Shown piece after piece: positions 12,263-24,714 of a stretch of DNA of 64,000 nucleotides. Below the pieces are notes generated by a model. The model worked only from the letters and a program-made list of their open reading frames with translations. It did no database searches and was not told the DNA's origin. Numbering within the stretch: position 1 is the stretch's first letter; each line of letters starts with the position of its first letter. The stretch comes from Orychophragmus violaceus (taxonomy: Eukaryota > Streptophyta > Magnoliopsida > Brassicales > Brassicaceae). The position numbers and the translations under genes are program-made. The stretch spans positions 88,482,619-88,546,618 of the forward strand of contig CM058238.1 in NCBI GenBank assembly GCA_030180135.1, written 5' to 3'.

Positions 12263-14470
12263 CCGTAGAAATTCTCCACTTGTAGGAGTCTTTCAAGCTT
12301 GGTTTTAGAATTAAGTAATTGCCACCATGTATTTGCTATATGCAAAGATGTCTTTCATTTTCTTGTTAGAATTTGAATGTTTTTATTTTGATAAAAGACA
12401 AGTTTTGCTCTTTAGATCTTAATGAAATATTCTATTGTAGCACCCCGTTTAGAATGGGTTTTATGTCTTAAACCAGCGTGAGCTTGAATATAACATAAAT
12501 ACTAAAAGTTTGAGTCTGATGACTCGAACCAGTCTTTCCTTGGCATAGTCGTTTTGGCCACATAGAAGTGAAGCAGATTCAGAAGTTCCATAGTTATGGG
12601 CTTTTGGGCTCATTTGATTATAAATCATATGAGATATGAATTCTGCTTACTGGGCCAAATGACTAAGGCTTCTTTAGCTGAGCTAAAGAAAAGAGCCAGA
12701 GGCTCATTGGGCCTTGCTCATACTGATGTATGTGACCTGATGAGCATTAGTGCCAGAGGAAACCTTCAGGACTTCATTGTCTTTACTGATGAATTCAGTA
12801 AACATGGCTGTGTTCGTCTGATGAGACACAAGTCGGAATCTTTTAAAAATAGTAAAAGGAGTTCCACAATGAAGTATAGAATAAACTTGACAGAAGTGAT
12901 CGTCAGAATGAGTGTGAACTTGCGTCACGACTCAATTCTTCTGAAAAACCTCAATGGTGTTTCTGAGAAAAGTTATCGGGCCTTATTGGATATGTTTTGA
13001 TCAATGATGAGTCACACGAATCTTCCTTTATCCTTTAGGAACACGCTCTAGAAATGTCTGTATTTGCGCAGAAAAGGGTTTCAGTCAGAATCAATTGAAA
13101 GACACCACATTGAATGTGGACTGGAAGTCTTTCAAGTATGTTGTTTCTGATCATTTGGGGATGATAGCTAACAAGCTTGAACCCAAATCTGATAAGTTCT
13201 ACCTCGCTGGTTGTCCTAGGGAAACCGAGGCTCATTACTTTTATAACCAATCCGAGAACAAAGTTTTGTTGTCCGGAACCGTGTCTTTTGAGAAAGATTA
13301 TACTTTCCAATAAGAACAGTGGGAGTAAAAGTACACATCGAAGAAATTCGATAAACACAGGAGGCTGCTCAACCTGTTAAGGGAAAGCAGCGGTGAGATC
13401 TACAAAGTGTTGTAGGACCTACACCTGTGGAGCCTGAAGTTCGCAGATCCGAATGGATCCGTCATTAACCCGAGAGTGATTTCTCGAAACCGATTGCTGT
13501 GATCTTTTGATCATTGAAAAGTGACCAGCCTGCGAAATTAAAGAAGCGATGGTGAGCCCCAACTCCGAAAAAATTGGCTAGGTATGCATGTTAGCTTCAA
13601 AAATCCATTTCTGGATTGAAGCAAACATCTTGGAGTTGGAATCAACATTCTGATAATGTGGTCAAAAGTTTTGACTTGATCAGGAACGAAATGAAACCAT
13701 GCGTTTATAAGTAGACTAGTGGGAGCGTAGTTGCATTTCTCGTTCTCTATGTAGATGACATACTCATTCTCATAAACGACGTTCCGTCACTTAAGTCTCA
13801 TGAGACTTGAGTCAGAAGTCATTTTCATAAAAAGACATGGGAGAAGCCGCATGAATTCTTGGAATAAGAATCTATTGATATAGATTGGGTAGACTAATTG
13901 GATAGTGTCAAGATCCTTATATTGATAAGGTAATGGACTGTTCCAATATGCATGATTCCAAGATTGGCTTCATACCAAAGGTTTTATGGCATTGATCTTA
14001 GCAAGACGAAGTGTCTCGGACACTGGCTGAGCTAGTATGTATGAGTGTGATCCCATATGTTTTGCAATGGAATCCATCATGAATGCCATAATTTACACTC
14101 ATCCAGATGCAGCTTACGCATTATGAGTAGATACCAAGTTGTTCCAGTAAAATTCACTGAACAGTTGCCAGAAATATCCCAAGTGTTTGAGGAACACTAA
14201 GGATAGGTTCGTGGTGAACTGAGGAAGTGATGAACCAGTTGAGAGTAGTTAGACGGACAAAGACGATTTCCGGTTTCCACTTGGTTATTTCTCTTTGTCT
14301 GAATAACGATACCATCTGTTGGAAGGGCTCCAAGCAGAGAACCGTAGAATAGTGCTTTTATCTGAATGGCGGTGTAGTTTGTTGGAATTGTTTCAAGCAA
14401 AAACACCACAGTCTCTCCCACAACCTAAGCACGAGATTTATTCTGTTGTTGTAGGTATTAGATATCTGAA
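12263..14470 (+). pseudogene. Copia element 1 pol remnants
   Basis: Pieces of pol in broken frames: the start of the integrase core at about 12700-12850 (LAHTDVCDLMS, DFIVFTDEFSKHGCVRL), the integrase C-terminal part near 13100-13300 (KLEPKSDKFYLAGCPRETEAHYFYN), and the reverse transcriptase motif LVLYVDDILIL at about 13735-13790. Compared with the relative at 24715-30891, parts between these motifs are missing or scrambled. The open frames of 60-130 codons here are fragments of this reading, not separate genes. Confidence 0.75.
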
Positions 14471-15308
14471 GAGATGATCTTGATTCTAGTGGGAGTTATT
14501 TTACTTATGTTATAATCTTTACATAAACATGCTATGGCAATGTTTGCGTAAGTTAAAACTGACATCGGTATTATTTAATTATTGGATGATTAAATAATGG
14601 TCCCAAAGTATTTTATGTTCATCTTATAGGTCATCAAGTTGAGGACTTGATCATGAAACCCTATAAGTAAAAGATGACATAAATTATGATTGTCCCTGGT
14701 CGAGGTTGTTGAAGTGGGACACCAACAACCGCGCGAGACTAGCATGTGAGGTGACTGTTGGACTAAGTTTCATGGAGTCAATGATATGATTATCACAGTC
14801 AATCACATAGATGTATGTTGGTGAACATATGATCGGACATGACCCGCTAATGAGAACTCCACAGGATAGTTATATCAGTGTCATGGGAGGTTCTCATTAC
14901 GACTATAGAGTATAGTCCTTAGACCCGAGTTCATCATGCTTTCTAGCATATGAATTGGTGCATTTTGACCTTGTCAAACGTCGTTCCGTAACTGGCGGCT
15001 ATAACGGCATTGCTTAGGCGTATCATGAAGTGTGTGTAGAAACAGGGATGGAACAAGATGGAATTTGTCCCTCCCATATAACGGGAGATAAATATCTCAG
15101 GGCCCATCGAAGATTTGATACTGAGAAAATGCATGGCCGTGCTCAAACGAGGTGATTGTCAGTCGTTTGTTTTATCAATATAGATCAGGAGTTCGATGAA
15201 CATGATGTTGGCTATAATAAGGATGACACAGTCTCTTGCCTTATGCCATATTGAGATATAGAGACGAAGGGATTATAGGAATAGGTGATTCCAGTACAAG
15301 TGGGAGAT

Positions 15309-16005
15309 TGTTGGGATTATGTCCTGAAATCACATTGTACTTACTCTAACGATAGTTGTGTGTCGAGATCAGTCATGTTGTATGATACTGGGTGGTTGCA
15401 ATGTTTTGCTAGAAGCCTCTTGCAGTCTGTAAGTTGTAGACTTACTGCCAGTATTATATGATCCTATAGGGTCATACACCTAAGCAATCTGGAAGCTAAT
15501 ATATGGGAATGATCATCATGATCAAGATAAAGATGATGTGTATTGGATACATATCAATATCGATTAAAGAGAGGTGTGTCGATCGACACAGTTGGTGTAT
15601 CGATCGACACAGGGTCGATTCCGAGACTGATGTTTCGGTTTATGACTTAGACCTTTTCGGTTAAACCCGAAAGATGGTTTTAGTCATAACAGGTCGTATA
15701 TATAAGCTTATATGGTCGACCTGAACCCTAAGCCATTCAGTTTTTCTTGATTAGAAAACAGAAACTCTCTCTATTCAATTCCCAGACCCGGCACTAGCAT
15801 CCCGGCTTTCCAGATTGTGTGCGTGTGGACTACGATAGAGGCGAGGCACCTGAATCGCTCCTGATCTTGTCTTACCATTCAATTCCGCTGCCAGAACAAG
15901 GTAAACGCGAGATCCATGATTCAATAACACAAACCCTTAGATCCTAGGCTCGGAATTCAGACTTAGGGTTACCTATGGGATTAGGAACTTCTAGGAATTC
16001 CATCA
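15309..16005 (+). repeat. 3' LTR of Copia element 1
   Basis: 697 bp, preceded directly by the polypurine tract ACAAGTGGGAGAT and followed by TSD ATGAG. Confidence 0.92.
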
Positions 16006-16260
16006 ATGAGGACAATCAATGAGCGGGCCTATCTGCCATCATTGAGGAATGGCTCTTTGCTCAGGTTGCCGGATGAAACATCTTCCTAGTTCCTTTTTAG
16101 CGAGTTTCAGCCTTTCTTGGTTTTGTTTTTAGCCGCGCTCTTCGTCATCAGACATCAGGCTTTCAAGAGTGTATCTCTATTGTGGATCTAATGCTACTAA
16201 GCAGAAGTACAAATAATACCGATTGATTTTGCTTCCATGTTTTTATCCTTTTTTTTACCA
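16006..16260 (+). mobile_element. GC-rich retroposon, 3' part
   Basis: Continuation of the block broken at 9152. The text resumes with one ATGAG copy and carries on in similar composition to about 16260, where AT-rich DNA starts. No clear A tail is preserved. Confidence 0.45.
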
Positions 16261-17497
16261 TGGGACCAATTATTTGATGTCGCATTTTGGATAATTCAAT
16301 TTGTAACCTCAAACTTCATTTTATAATGATATTTACAATTTCGCAAAAAAATGACAGAAAATAAAGACGAAACCGAATGTATAAAATTGTAAAGTACTAA
16401 ATGGTCACACAAATTTACTAATAACTTTGAATTTGTAAATATTTTCAAATTGTGATAAAAAAAAAACTCCGTTACAATTTGGCCTATCACATATGTAAAA
16501 AAGAATTTTCATAAATATGACTATAACTAAAATTGATAATTTTCAAATATTTTGAAGATTCAAATATCTTTCCTAGATTATATTTATAAACTACAATCAT
16601 CATCAAATACAAAATTAAACCTAAAAATTATTTGTCCATTTATATAGTAGAAACAGTTGCACTACTCCATTTTAATGAAAAAAGAATATGTGTTTAACTT
16701 TTTGATTGTTGTTAAGATCTTATGACGATTTTCTTATTAATATATTTAATAAATTAAAAAATTAGTTTAAAAAGATTATAAAGATTTTGTAAATCTGAGA
16801 CGATTTTAAATAATTACTCTAACTACATAATATTTACAACCAATAAATGTAATTTTATTAACTTTATTAATTTACCAGAATCTCTAAATCTAACTAAAAA
16901 TATTAATATTTTGATAGATATTATCTTAACAATATTATATAGGTTTGTATATATAGAAATACAATATTATCTATATTGCCAAATTTTAGCTTATATATGA
17001 TCTTGCTATATTTATGTATAAAATAAAGATTTCATAGACTTTATATTTCGAGAGTCTTTGGGGGTAAAATGGATGAAAAGAAAAGAATAAACACTCCACC
17101 TTGGTATATCTCTTGATCTGTACGAGATGTATTCCAATAAACGACTTATATTGCTCGGAAATCAGGTTGTATTTCTGGTTCATTAGACTAAAGAAGTACC
17201 ATTTTTTCTCTTCCATCAAAGCCTTAGCTGCATATGTGCACAAGTATTCAAACACTATATTGATTATATCACAATAACCTACATATATATATATTATTTT
17301 TATTTTTTCCCGAAGACATGATTAATTTTACATTACGAAAGCCTAATGCTCCCGTATTCCCTTTCCACATTGCATAAGTTTTTAACGGGTAATTTTTTGC
17401 GCATTTTTAGTTTCTTTCTTTTTATGATTTTCATTTTGTGAATGATTCCATTGAAGCCTTAGCTGCATATGTGCACAAGTATTCACACGCTATATTA
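16261..17497. other. AT-rich intergenic DNA
   Basis: No gene seen. A phrase of about 40 bp (CCTTAGCTGCATATGTGCAC and neighbours) occurs at 17220-17265 and again at 17457-17497, a short direct duplication. Open frames here are low-complexity. Confidence 0.7.
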
Positions 17498-17767
17498 GCC
17501 CTGGGATATAAAACTGAACCGAAATTATCGAACCGAAACCGAACCGAAGTTTTATGAACCGAAACCGAACCGAATCGAAGAAAAAAATTGATTGGTAGGT
17601 TTTTTAAAAACAAAAAAAAACCGAAAAACCGAAAAACCGAACCGAAGAACCGAAGTCCCTGACCTATTATTCATTATTGTAAACTTGTAGTTGTCGATCG
17701 GTTTTAATTTTCATAAAAGTTTCAATCTTTCAATATATATACTTTTGTCAGTTTGTGTTTGTGTGTT

Positions 17768-17841
<74 letters not shown>

Positions 17842-18011
17842 CCTTGGAATATAAAATCGAACCAAAATATCGAACCGAACCGAAGTTTTATGAACCGAAA
17901 CCGAACCGAACCGAAGAAAAAAACCGATTGGTAAGTTTTCTAAAAACAGAAAAAACCGAAAAACCGAGTAACCGAACCGTAACCGAACCGAAGAACCGAA
18001 GTCTCAGGCTT
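17498..18011. mobile_element. MITE-like element, 11-bp TSD
   Basis: A 514-bp insertion flanked by ACGCTATATTA at 17487-17497 and 18012-18022. It begins GCCCTGGG and ends CTCAGGCTT, a weak inverted terminus. Inside are two direct copies of a CCGAACCGAA-rich segment (about 17498-17660 and 17841-18005) separated by an AT repeat. The TSD length suits Mutator-like elements. The 110-codon frame across it is repeat-driven. Confidence 0.65.
17769..17840. repeat. (TA)n microsatellite
   Basis: About 72 bp of pure TA between the two CCGAACCGAA segments. Confidence 0.95.
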
Positions 18012-18022
18012 ACGCTATATTA

Positions 18023-20577
18023 ACTATATCACAATATCAAGTAGTCGTTAAAATTTTAGATAACATCTCATAATTTTAATTCAACGAAAAAAACATCGAA
18101 TAAGTCATGAAATTTCCAAAAATTAGGCCAGTATGGTTATAAGAATATCAAAGAAACATGAGAATGATACTAATACTAAAGTAAAACAAAAACCCATGGT
18201 ACAGAGTGTATTCATTGAATACTTCCATACCTGGATATTTAACTTTTATAAACATGATCCAAAGATGTCTTATAGATATAAACTCCCAGTAAAGTTGGTA
18301 GCTTATAAAGTGAAATCGGTTTGGTTCCCTAAATAATACCTATAACCATGCCTTCTCAATTTGGATTGCCACATGGGACGTCAACTCATGATCATTCGTC
18401 TCCGTGCTTGGGCTCAAAGATCACTTCGTTTTTCAAGGTTCATATAGCTCATAGAATGAAAAAAAAAACAATGAATCTAGAGAACCACTTGTTTTTTTCT
18501 TTCAAATTTCATACAACTCAGAGATTTGGACATGGATTACAACAAAGTTATACATCACTCCTCTAACATTGTTTATGACAATTTTATTAGATCAAATCTG
18601 CCTTTGCCTCCCCGAATGTGAAGCTTATTCTCCTCCCTTTACTACACTCGGTGATCTATGAAAAAATTCCAAGATTCACTGATGGCACACGACCATCCAA
18701 CAACATCTGAAAGCATCATCATCATCATCATCATCATCACCACCACATGTGTGACAAATTGTAGAGAAAAATAATCGGAGCAAACTACCATTGATTCTTT
18801 TAGATGTTTTAAGAACCAAATGAAGAAAGAAATAAAGTTTTTAAGATCCTAAAAATATGAAACTCATGTTGCATTGAGGCCAAAGCTTTGGACTAAAGGT
18901 GTTCACTTTCGTTGCGTTTAGCAAAACATAAATGAAATAAGTAACAAATAGCTGAAAATGAGACGCTTGATTGATAAGAAAAATAGAAACATGAGTGAAA
19001 ATGAGAATCATGAGTGAATATTACTATCAATTTTTTTTATATCTAAACATGAGCCTTTCAATCATTAACTTACCTCATAGTTTTAGAATATGAAGAGTGT
19101 GTTCCAACCAAATGGCGGCACTACTACTTTTTTTTTTTTTTTTGAACATACGGCACTACTACTTTAAACGCAACAATACTTTGGAACCTATTGAACATAG
19201 TTTACCGAATCTTTTAAACACAGATTTATATCTTGTTTGAACCATGATAATAATAAAAACATATCCTAATCAATACATTTTCGTTTGACGTGTAATGAAA
19301 CAAACGTGCAAATTCAGCAACACTACAAAATTAAAACCATGTTAATTTCGATAGAATAGAAAAAAAAATATATCGACATATGGGTGTTATATGAGTGTGG
19401 TAGAGGCTATATTTATACGGGTCAATTGATTTAGGGTTGAATTAATTTACAGAAATCTTCCATTGGAAGATTAGAATATTCTATAAGATATTTTATCAAT
19501 ATATATATATATATATATATATTTATTTATTTATAAGATTTTATTTAATACTAATAATCTCTATTGAAAGATTGAAATATGCTTTAAAATATATTTTTTT
19601 AATTGAATTAAATAAAATATTCAATAAGATTTTGTGATATATTTTTAGAAAATAAGTAATGCTATGAATTTTTAAATGAATAATGATATTGGCCGTAAAT
19701 AAATCCAACTCCACCCTTTTATTTATTTTTAGGTCATCCATGTCATCATTCCATGTTACCACTATTAATGACATTTAGGATTCAACCAAAAATTAATTTT
19801 CATTTATATGTATAGATAGATAATTTCGTTTTCTCTCTCTTTCTTTTTCTATACAAACCATCTTTCTTTTTCTATACAAACCAAGAATCCTCCTTTAATA
19901 GGATCAAATTCTCCAACCAATTTTCCTCATTCCAACAATTTACTTGTGTGTTGTTATCACACATTTATATCCTTAATCGATATCCATCATGAGTGTATTA
20001 AACATGTGCAGTGTTAACCATGCATTTATACATTTACACTAACGCATAAATATAGCAAATAACATTCTAATCTTCATAAGCAACTTAAATATGATATTGT
20101 TCACTTCGAGTAACATAAGATATATCATTAATAGCCAGGTACTATAATCGTTTTGTTATTTGGATAAACTAATAGACATAAAGTGGTCAAGAGTTCGCAT
20201 GATCATGAATTTGTGGATGTCGGGTCCCGCTATCCACCCAAAGCAACATTTGTTTGGCCACCTGCTATCCATTGAAAGCGTCGAGTATGTGATATGATCG
20301 TGATAGTGTCCACTCAAAACTTCTGTATTCATTTTTTTTAATTCTGGTTGATCGAACGATTATATCTCCATTTTGACGGTCTCTATGGCCGAAAATCTCA
20401 CCACTGTCATCCCTACCATTGTCAAAAACATTAGGGTAAAAAACAAAGTAAAAAAAGAATAAGTAGATAATAAAAAAAAAGAATAAAATTTTCCATTTAC
20501 CAAATTATGAGCATTTTCTTCCACACGACATATAATATATTTATAAAAGATATAAAACTGCAATTTACCCTAGTTTT
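18023..20577. other. AT-rich intergenic DNA
   Basis: I see no gene, RNA gene or element with ends. There is a (CAT)n run near 18715-18745, a short AT repeat at about 19499-19522, and a 26-bp tandem duplication (ATCTTTCTTTTTCTATACAA) near 19858-19885. Predicted frames of 60-77 codons have no recognisable features. Confidence 0.7.
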
Positions 20578-20928
20578 TACATATATTTAATTTTGAAAAG
20601 AATGAAATCCACTTTAGCTATAATTTATTTATGTGACTCACAGTAAAAGGAATAAAATAAAGGAAACTTTAAGATAAGGATTAGATAATTCCATTCGTGA
20701 ATATATTCTCAAAACTCAAAAGTTGTGGAGTATATGAACATGCATAGCGCTTATCAGTATCGAATCTCACTGTAGCGTGTGATTCACGATAGCTTTTCTT
20801 TTGTTCGATGATTCGATAACTGTTAGGGCTACAGCGGTAATAAAAATTAAAGCTTATCATGTAATGTCTATAAATATAGTTAATAGACTTACATCTTCAG
20901 ATATCATCTCATTTGCAGCTTCGCCACA

Positions 20929-22206
20929 ATGTCGCGACCAATACCCATTGAAGGTACCTTTGGTCTCTCTTGATTAATATTATTAGTTGCAAGTTTTAAT
21001 ATTTCCTCTATTGTTCACAGAAATGGTGAGACTGTTCAAAACACGTCACACAACAAGTCACTTGTTCAAGATAGACAACTTCTCGTTATTAAAAAAGTAC
21101 CAAATCGAAAAGGTCACGTCCTCTGTTTTCAACCTCGGTGGCCACAAATGGTGAGCTTTTATTTCTTTCTTTTATCTCTCAATCATCTTCCTGATCCTTG
21201 ATACGATAACAGGACACTGCGTGTGTATCCAAATGGGCATAAGGATGTAACTGGCCATGTCTCTATCTTTTTAGCGACTGAATCTGGGGTAAATGTTAAG
21301 TTGGGATATGAGCTCTTTATCCTCAGTCAACTAGAGCAAAAATGGGAATCTCATGGTCTCTCCACTCTCTCTTTAAACATATATTTTTGTGTGTATCTGT
21401 GGCAGATATGTTGATGTGTTAAGTGTGCAGGCAACCATTATTTCCGTATCCGTCAAAAACATCATTCGCAGGGGGTTACAAAATTTGCATCACTTGTTGA
21501 TCTTGAGAAGAACGGGTACCTTATTGGAGATTGTTTAATGTGTGGTGTCAAGCTTCATGACATTGAACCTGCTGAATCTGGAACTGCTGAATGTTTTAGC
21601 TTAATTGAGAAACCTCTCAATCACAAAGTCACTTGGATGATGACTAAGTTCTCTTCTTTTGATCCTGCAAAAGTTCATCATTCTGATGAATTCATCGTTG
21701 GAAACCGGAAATGGTGAACTCAAAAACACTTAATTATAATAGTAAAAATGTATCACAGTACTGAAGAAGTTGCATATTGTGTTTGATCATCAGGAGGATT
21801 CAAGCTCATCCAAGAGGGTTTGAGAAGGAAAAAGACGAATCGTTTTCTGTGTATCTTGTAGGAGAAGGGTTTATTAACAATGCCCCAAAGACAAATACTT
21901 ACACGAAATTTAAGCTGAGGGTATTGGATCAAGTCAACCGGAATCATGTTGAGAAAACATGTATGGATCTTTCTTTGATGTTTCTTATAAGTCTTGCGAT
22001 TGTTAAAAACATTTTTTTTTAAGGTTCAAAAAAACATTACTATATAATTGTCTTTCTTTCTTTTTTTAGGTTCGGGTTGGTTGGAGACAAATCTTGGCTT
22101 TGCAGATTTCATGTGCCTGTCGAAACTTGTTGAACCTTATTTGGTGAAGGATAAGCTTTATGTGGGGGTTGATTTTGAAGTCATTTCTGTGGCTAGTTAC
22201 TGTTAA
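20929..22206 (+). CDS. MATH (TRAF-like) domain protein, copy 2
   Basis: Six exons with the same lengths as copy 1 encode 294 residues: 20929-20953, 21021-21150, 21213-21355, 21431-21713, 21794-21960 and 22070-22206. Two tandem MATH domains are present at the same positions. The part from about residue 100 to 117 differs strongly from copy 1 (NHYFRIRQKHHSQ against KQEFGFHPINRA), while the second domain is nearly identical; this loop region may be under diversifying change or hold a short gene-conversion boundary. No stop or frameshift interrupts it, so both copies can encode protein. The likely role is protein binding; partners are unknown. Confidence 0.85.
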
Positions 22207-22242
22207 ACTCAGCTTCTTTCCTTTTATAAGTCATGTTGTGAA

Positions 22243-22245
<3 letters not shown>

Positions 22246-22304
<59 letters not shown>
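22246..22304. repeat. (AT)n microsatellite
   Basis: About 59 bp of AT repeats 40 bp after the stop of MATH copy 2, at a point where copy 1 has only a short AT run. Confidence 0.95.
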
Positions 22305-22306
<2 letters not shown>

Positions 22307-22337
22307 GTAATGAATAAGATCCGATAGAATATATAGT

Positions 22338-22445
22338 ACAAGATTGTTCGTTTGTCTGTCACTGACGGCAATAGCAGGTAAACAAACAGTAACATGTCGA
22401 TGTCGGCAGTCGATATTGCTAACGGCTGACAAACGAACATGACTA
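22338..22445. mobile_element. Hairpin MITE with 11-bp perfect arms
   Basis: GTTCGTTTGTC at 22346-22356 is the exact inverse of GACAAACGAAC at 22428-22438. The roughly 105-bp segment interrupts sequence that is continuous in copy 1 (GAATATATATAGTATGTATCAG near 7178-7203), so it is a recent insertion. The target duplication is blurred by the AT-rich target. Confidence 0.6.
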
Positions 22446-22739
22446 TATATGTATCAGTTTCTTCGGGTCCTTCAATCTTTAATCTAAGTTATGTTGGTTT
22501 TAAAAAGTTAAGATTGTTCATGGCATCAAATTTAATCATGCAGCTCTAAAGCATGGGAGTCAAAAAAGAGACACGTATTAATTGTTGAAACATACATTTG
22601 AACTCATTTGTTCACCTCTTTTTTTAACTAATAAAAATATGCTATGTAATTTTATTTTTAAATAAAATTAAAAAATTAAACACATTCAAATATTTTATTA
22701 AAATAGATAATAATATATACCAATATTTATATTTTTTTA

Positions 22740-22898
22740 GATTTTACAAATTTGAGTTTAGGGTTTATGGATTAGGGTTTAGGGATTAGGGTTTAGAATT
22801 TAGGGTTTAAGTCCTATTGGGTTTAGGGTTTAGGGTTTAGTTTTCATTTTAATTTGTTTTAGGTTTTTAAATTGGGGTTTAGAGTTTAGGGTTTAGAT
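22740..22898. repeat. Degenerate TTTAGGG-like repeats, left part
   Basis: Several imperfect GGTTTAGGGTTTAG units resemble plant telomere repeat but are irregular. The last 24 bp (22875-22898) are repeated with one mismatch at 35166-35189, which is the LINE target duplication. Confidence 0.75.
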
Positions 22899-22951
22899 AT
22901 TTTTTTGTCAACAAATACACTATATATTAAATCAAAGTTGCCCGAATCGGA

Positions 22952-23924
22952 TTAACATCTCGAAAGAATACCCGATCCGGCTGGTCGTGACTTAAATGGG
23001 AGAAAAAAGATATTACGTGCTCTTGCCCCTTTTGCAAGGGCATCGGCACGGACATTAAGTCTCCTTGGAATTAAAGTTAAATCTAAACATAAAAAATCTC
23101 CTCTCAAAGAAGTGAAAAACTCTAGTTCTGTCTGAAAGCTTGGCAAGTCTAATGGGGTTTCCGTCATATTGATATGGTCCGAGCAATCCGTCTCGATCAC
23201 TATCTTCATGATCCCACCCTCTAAGAGGCAGGTCATAGCCCAAAGTAAGCCGTTCAGCTCCGCATGTAGCGGGGATAAGCATCTTCTGCATCCTTGTGCT
23301 CCGATGATCCTTCTTCCCGAAGCATCTTTAAAAAGCCACCCTAATCCACTTGTCATGCCATTATCAATCCAAGAGGCGTCAATCTGACATGTTTGGGGGG
23401 GAGGGTGTAGATGTTCGGCCTCCCTCCAACTTTCTGCTTCCGCAATAGCTTGTTGAAGAGTTCTCAAAGGGGATATATCTTTCCCGTCGAAACCTTGTTG
23501 TTTCTAGCCTTCCAAATGAACAATAAGATCCATGAATAATTATGACTTTGTGGATCGGGGAGACCCACATTTTTTGTTCTCCAAAATAGGAAATCAATAT
23601 TGCAAAATATGGATGTACTCGGGAAGCAACCCGAATGGACGGAAAGTCTGAAAGAGCCCATACTTGTAAAGCAGGGGGCATTCAAAAAGTAGATGATTGA
23701 TTTTTTCCTCTGGAGCACCGCATCTGGGGCATGTAGCATTTTTCCCTAAATGACGATACTTCAGGAGTTGGCAAGTTGCCAGGCAACCCGAAAGTGCTTG
23801 CCACATGAAGTGTTTTAATTTCCTAGGGGTTTAGTCCTTCAGACAAAGTTCATCAAGCAGTTTGTACTTGGTTCTATAATTTCATGATTGTTTATCTCAA
23901 TGTTTCTCTTTCTTATAAGATCAT
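22952..23924 (-). pseudogene. LINE zinc-binding and RNase H region
   Basis: Minus-strand frames show the zf-RVT domain at about 23806-23650 (MWQALSGCLATCQLL, then CPRCGAPEEKINHLLFECPL) and an RNase H-like domain at 23400-22952 (QIDASWIDNGMTSGLGWLF, AELNGLLWAM, ETDCSD, RRLNVRADALAKGAR). These match the C-terminal end of plant LINE ORF2. At least one frameshift separates them, so no intact enzyme is made. The upstream part of the same frame continues at 33648. Confidence 0.85.
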
Positions 23925-24714
23925 TGTAACGCCCCTTTCCCATTATCCGCTGACCAACGTGCTGACCGGACAACAATCAAACAAGAACATGACCAAGTCG
24001 AGCTCGAGCAAGTCAAACGGGAAAACTTCGTCACAAGACGAAGCCAGAGACAGATCTGTTTGAGACAAAGGCTCGCACTGACCCGTCTTTGACCCTGCTA
24101 TCCTCACTTCCACAATACAAAGCTTCGCAACCGGTACTGTTTCCGTGAGTTGTGTTGGTTTAGACTAACCAATATATCAGGGAAGCATGTTCATTACTGA
24201 GTAAATAAACGTCTACAAAACGTTTACCGAGTTACAAAAAAAATTGCCATTCAAGTACAACATCCAAATCACAATACAAAATGGTGCCAAAGCCGAACCA
24301 ATAAAACACAAAACATCGAATCAAAACCCCGCCACAAGCGATCCCGAAACTACATCGAGGACCTCCCGCGTCCGTCGCTGCTAAACCTTAAAACACAAAA
24401 AGAGTCTAATGAGCGATCTAAAATCACCTAGCAAGACGGCTCCCCACTACGGCTTCTAGTTTATCTAATATCTACAAATCCATGCCCAAAAACCCCAAAA
24501 TAACAAACAACAAAGATAACGGTCGATCATGTGCTACCATAACGTGATAAATCCACAACACACAAGCACTTGCCAAAAGAAAGAAAAGCGATTAAGGAAA
24601 TCGGGATCATTGCGGCACATGCTCTCGATTGGGACTTGATCTATCTAATAAGCAACACGAAAACACACACACACACGGGCCCTTTACGATCTCGGTAACT
24701 TCCATAGGTCTACA

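Larger units (their letters stand above)
9153..16005 (+). mobile_element. Copia element 1, full-length, decayed
   Basis: A 6853-bp element on the + strand with LTRs at 9153-9850 and 15309-16005 and the target duplication ATGAG at 9148-9152 and 16006-16010. The order is LTR, tRNA-Met primer site, leader of about 1.4 kb with palindromes, gag, broken protease-integrase-RT, 3' untranslated DNA, polypurine tract (ACAAGTGGGAGAT) and LTR. The LTRs differ at roughly 20 sites by eye (about 3%), so the insertion is fairly young, yet the coding part is badly broken. It belongs to the same family as the element at 24715-30891. Confidence 0.9.
20578..22560 (+). repeat. Right copy of duplicated MATH gene region
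   Basis: Counterpart of 4231-7360 in direct orientation. It lacks the 1.2-kb retroposon (empty site near 20655-20670) and instead has a hairpin insertion at about 22338-22445. Confidence 0.8.

Noticed and set aside
22740..22898. Interstitial telomere from a chromosome fusion
   Set aside because: TTTAGGG units are irregular, short and enclosed in a TIR-type element; no long perfect array.
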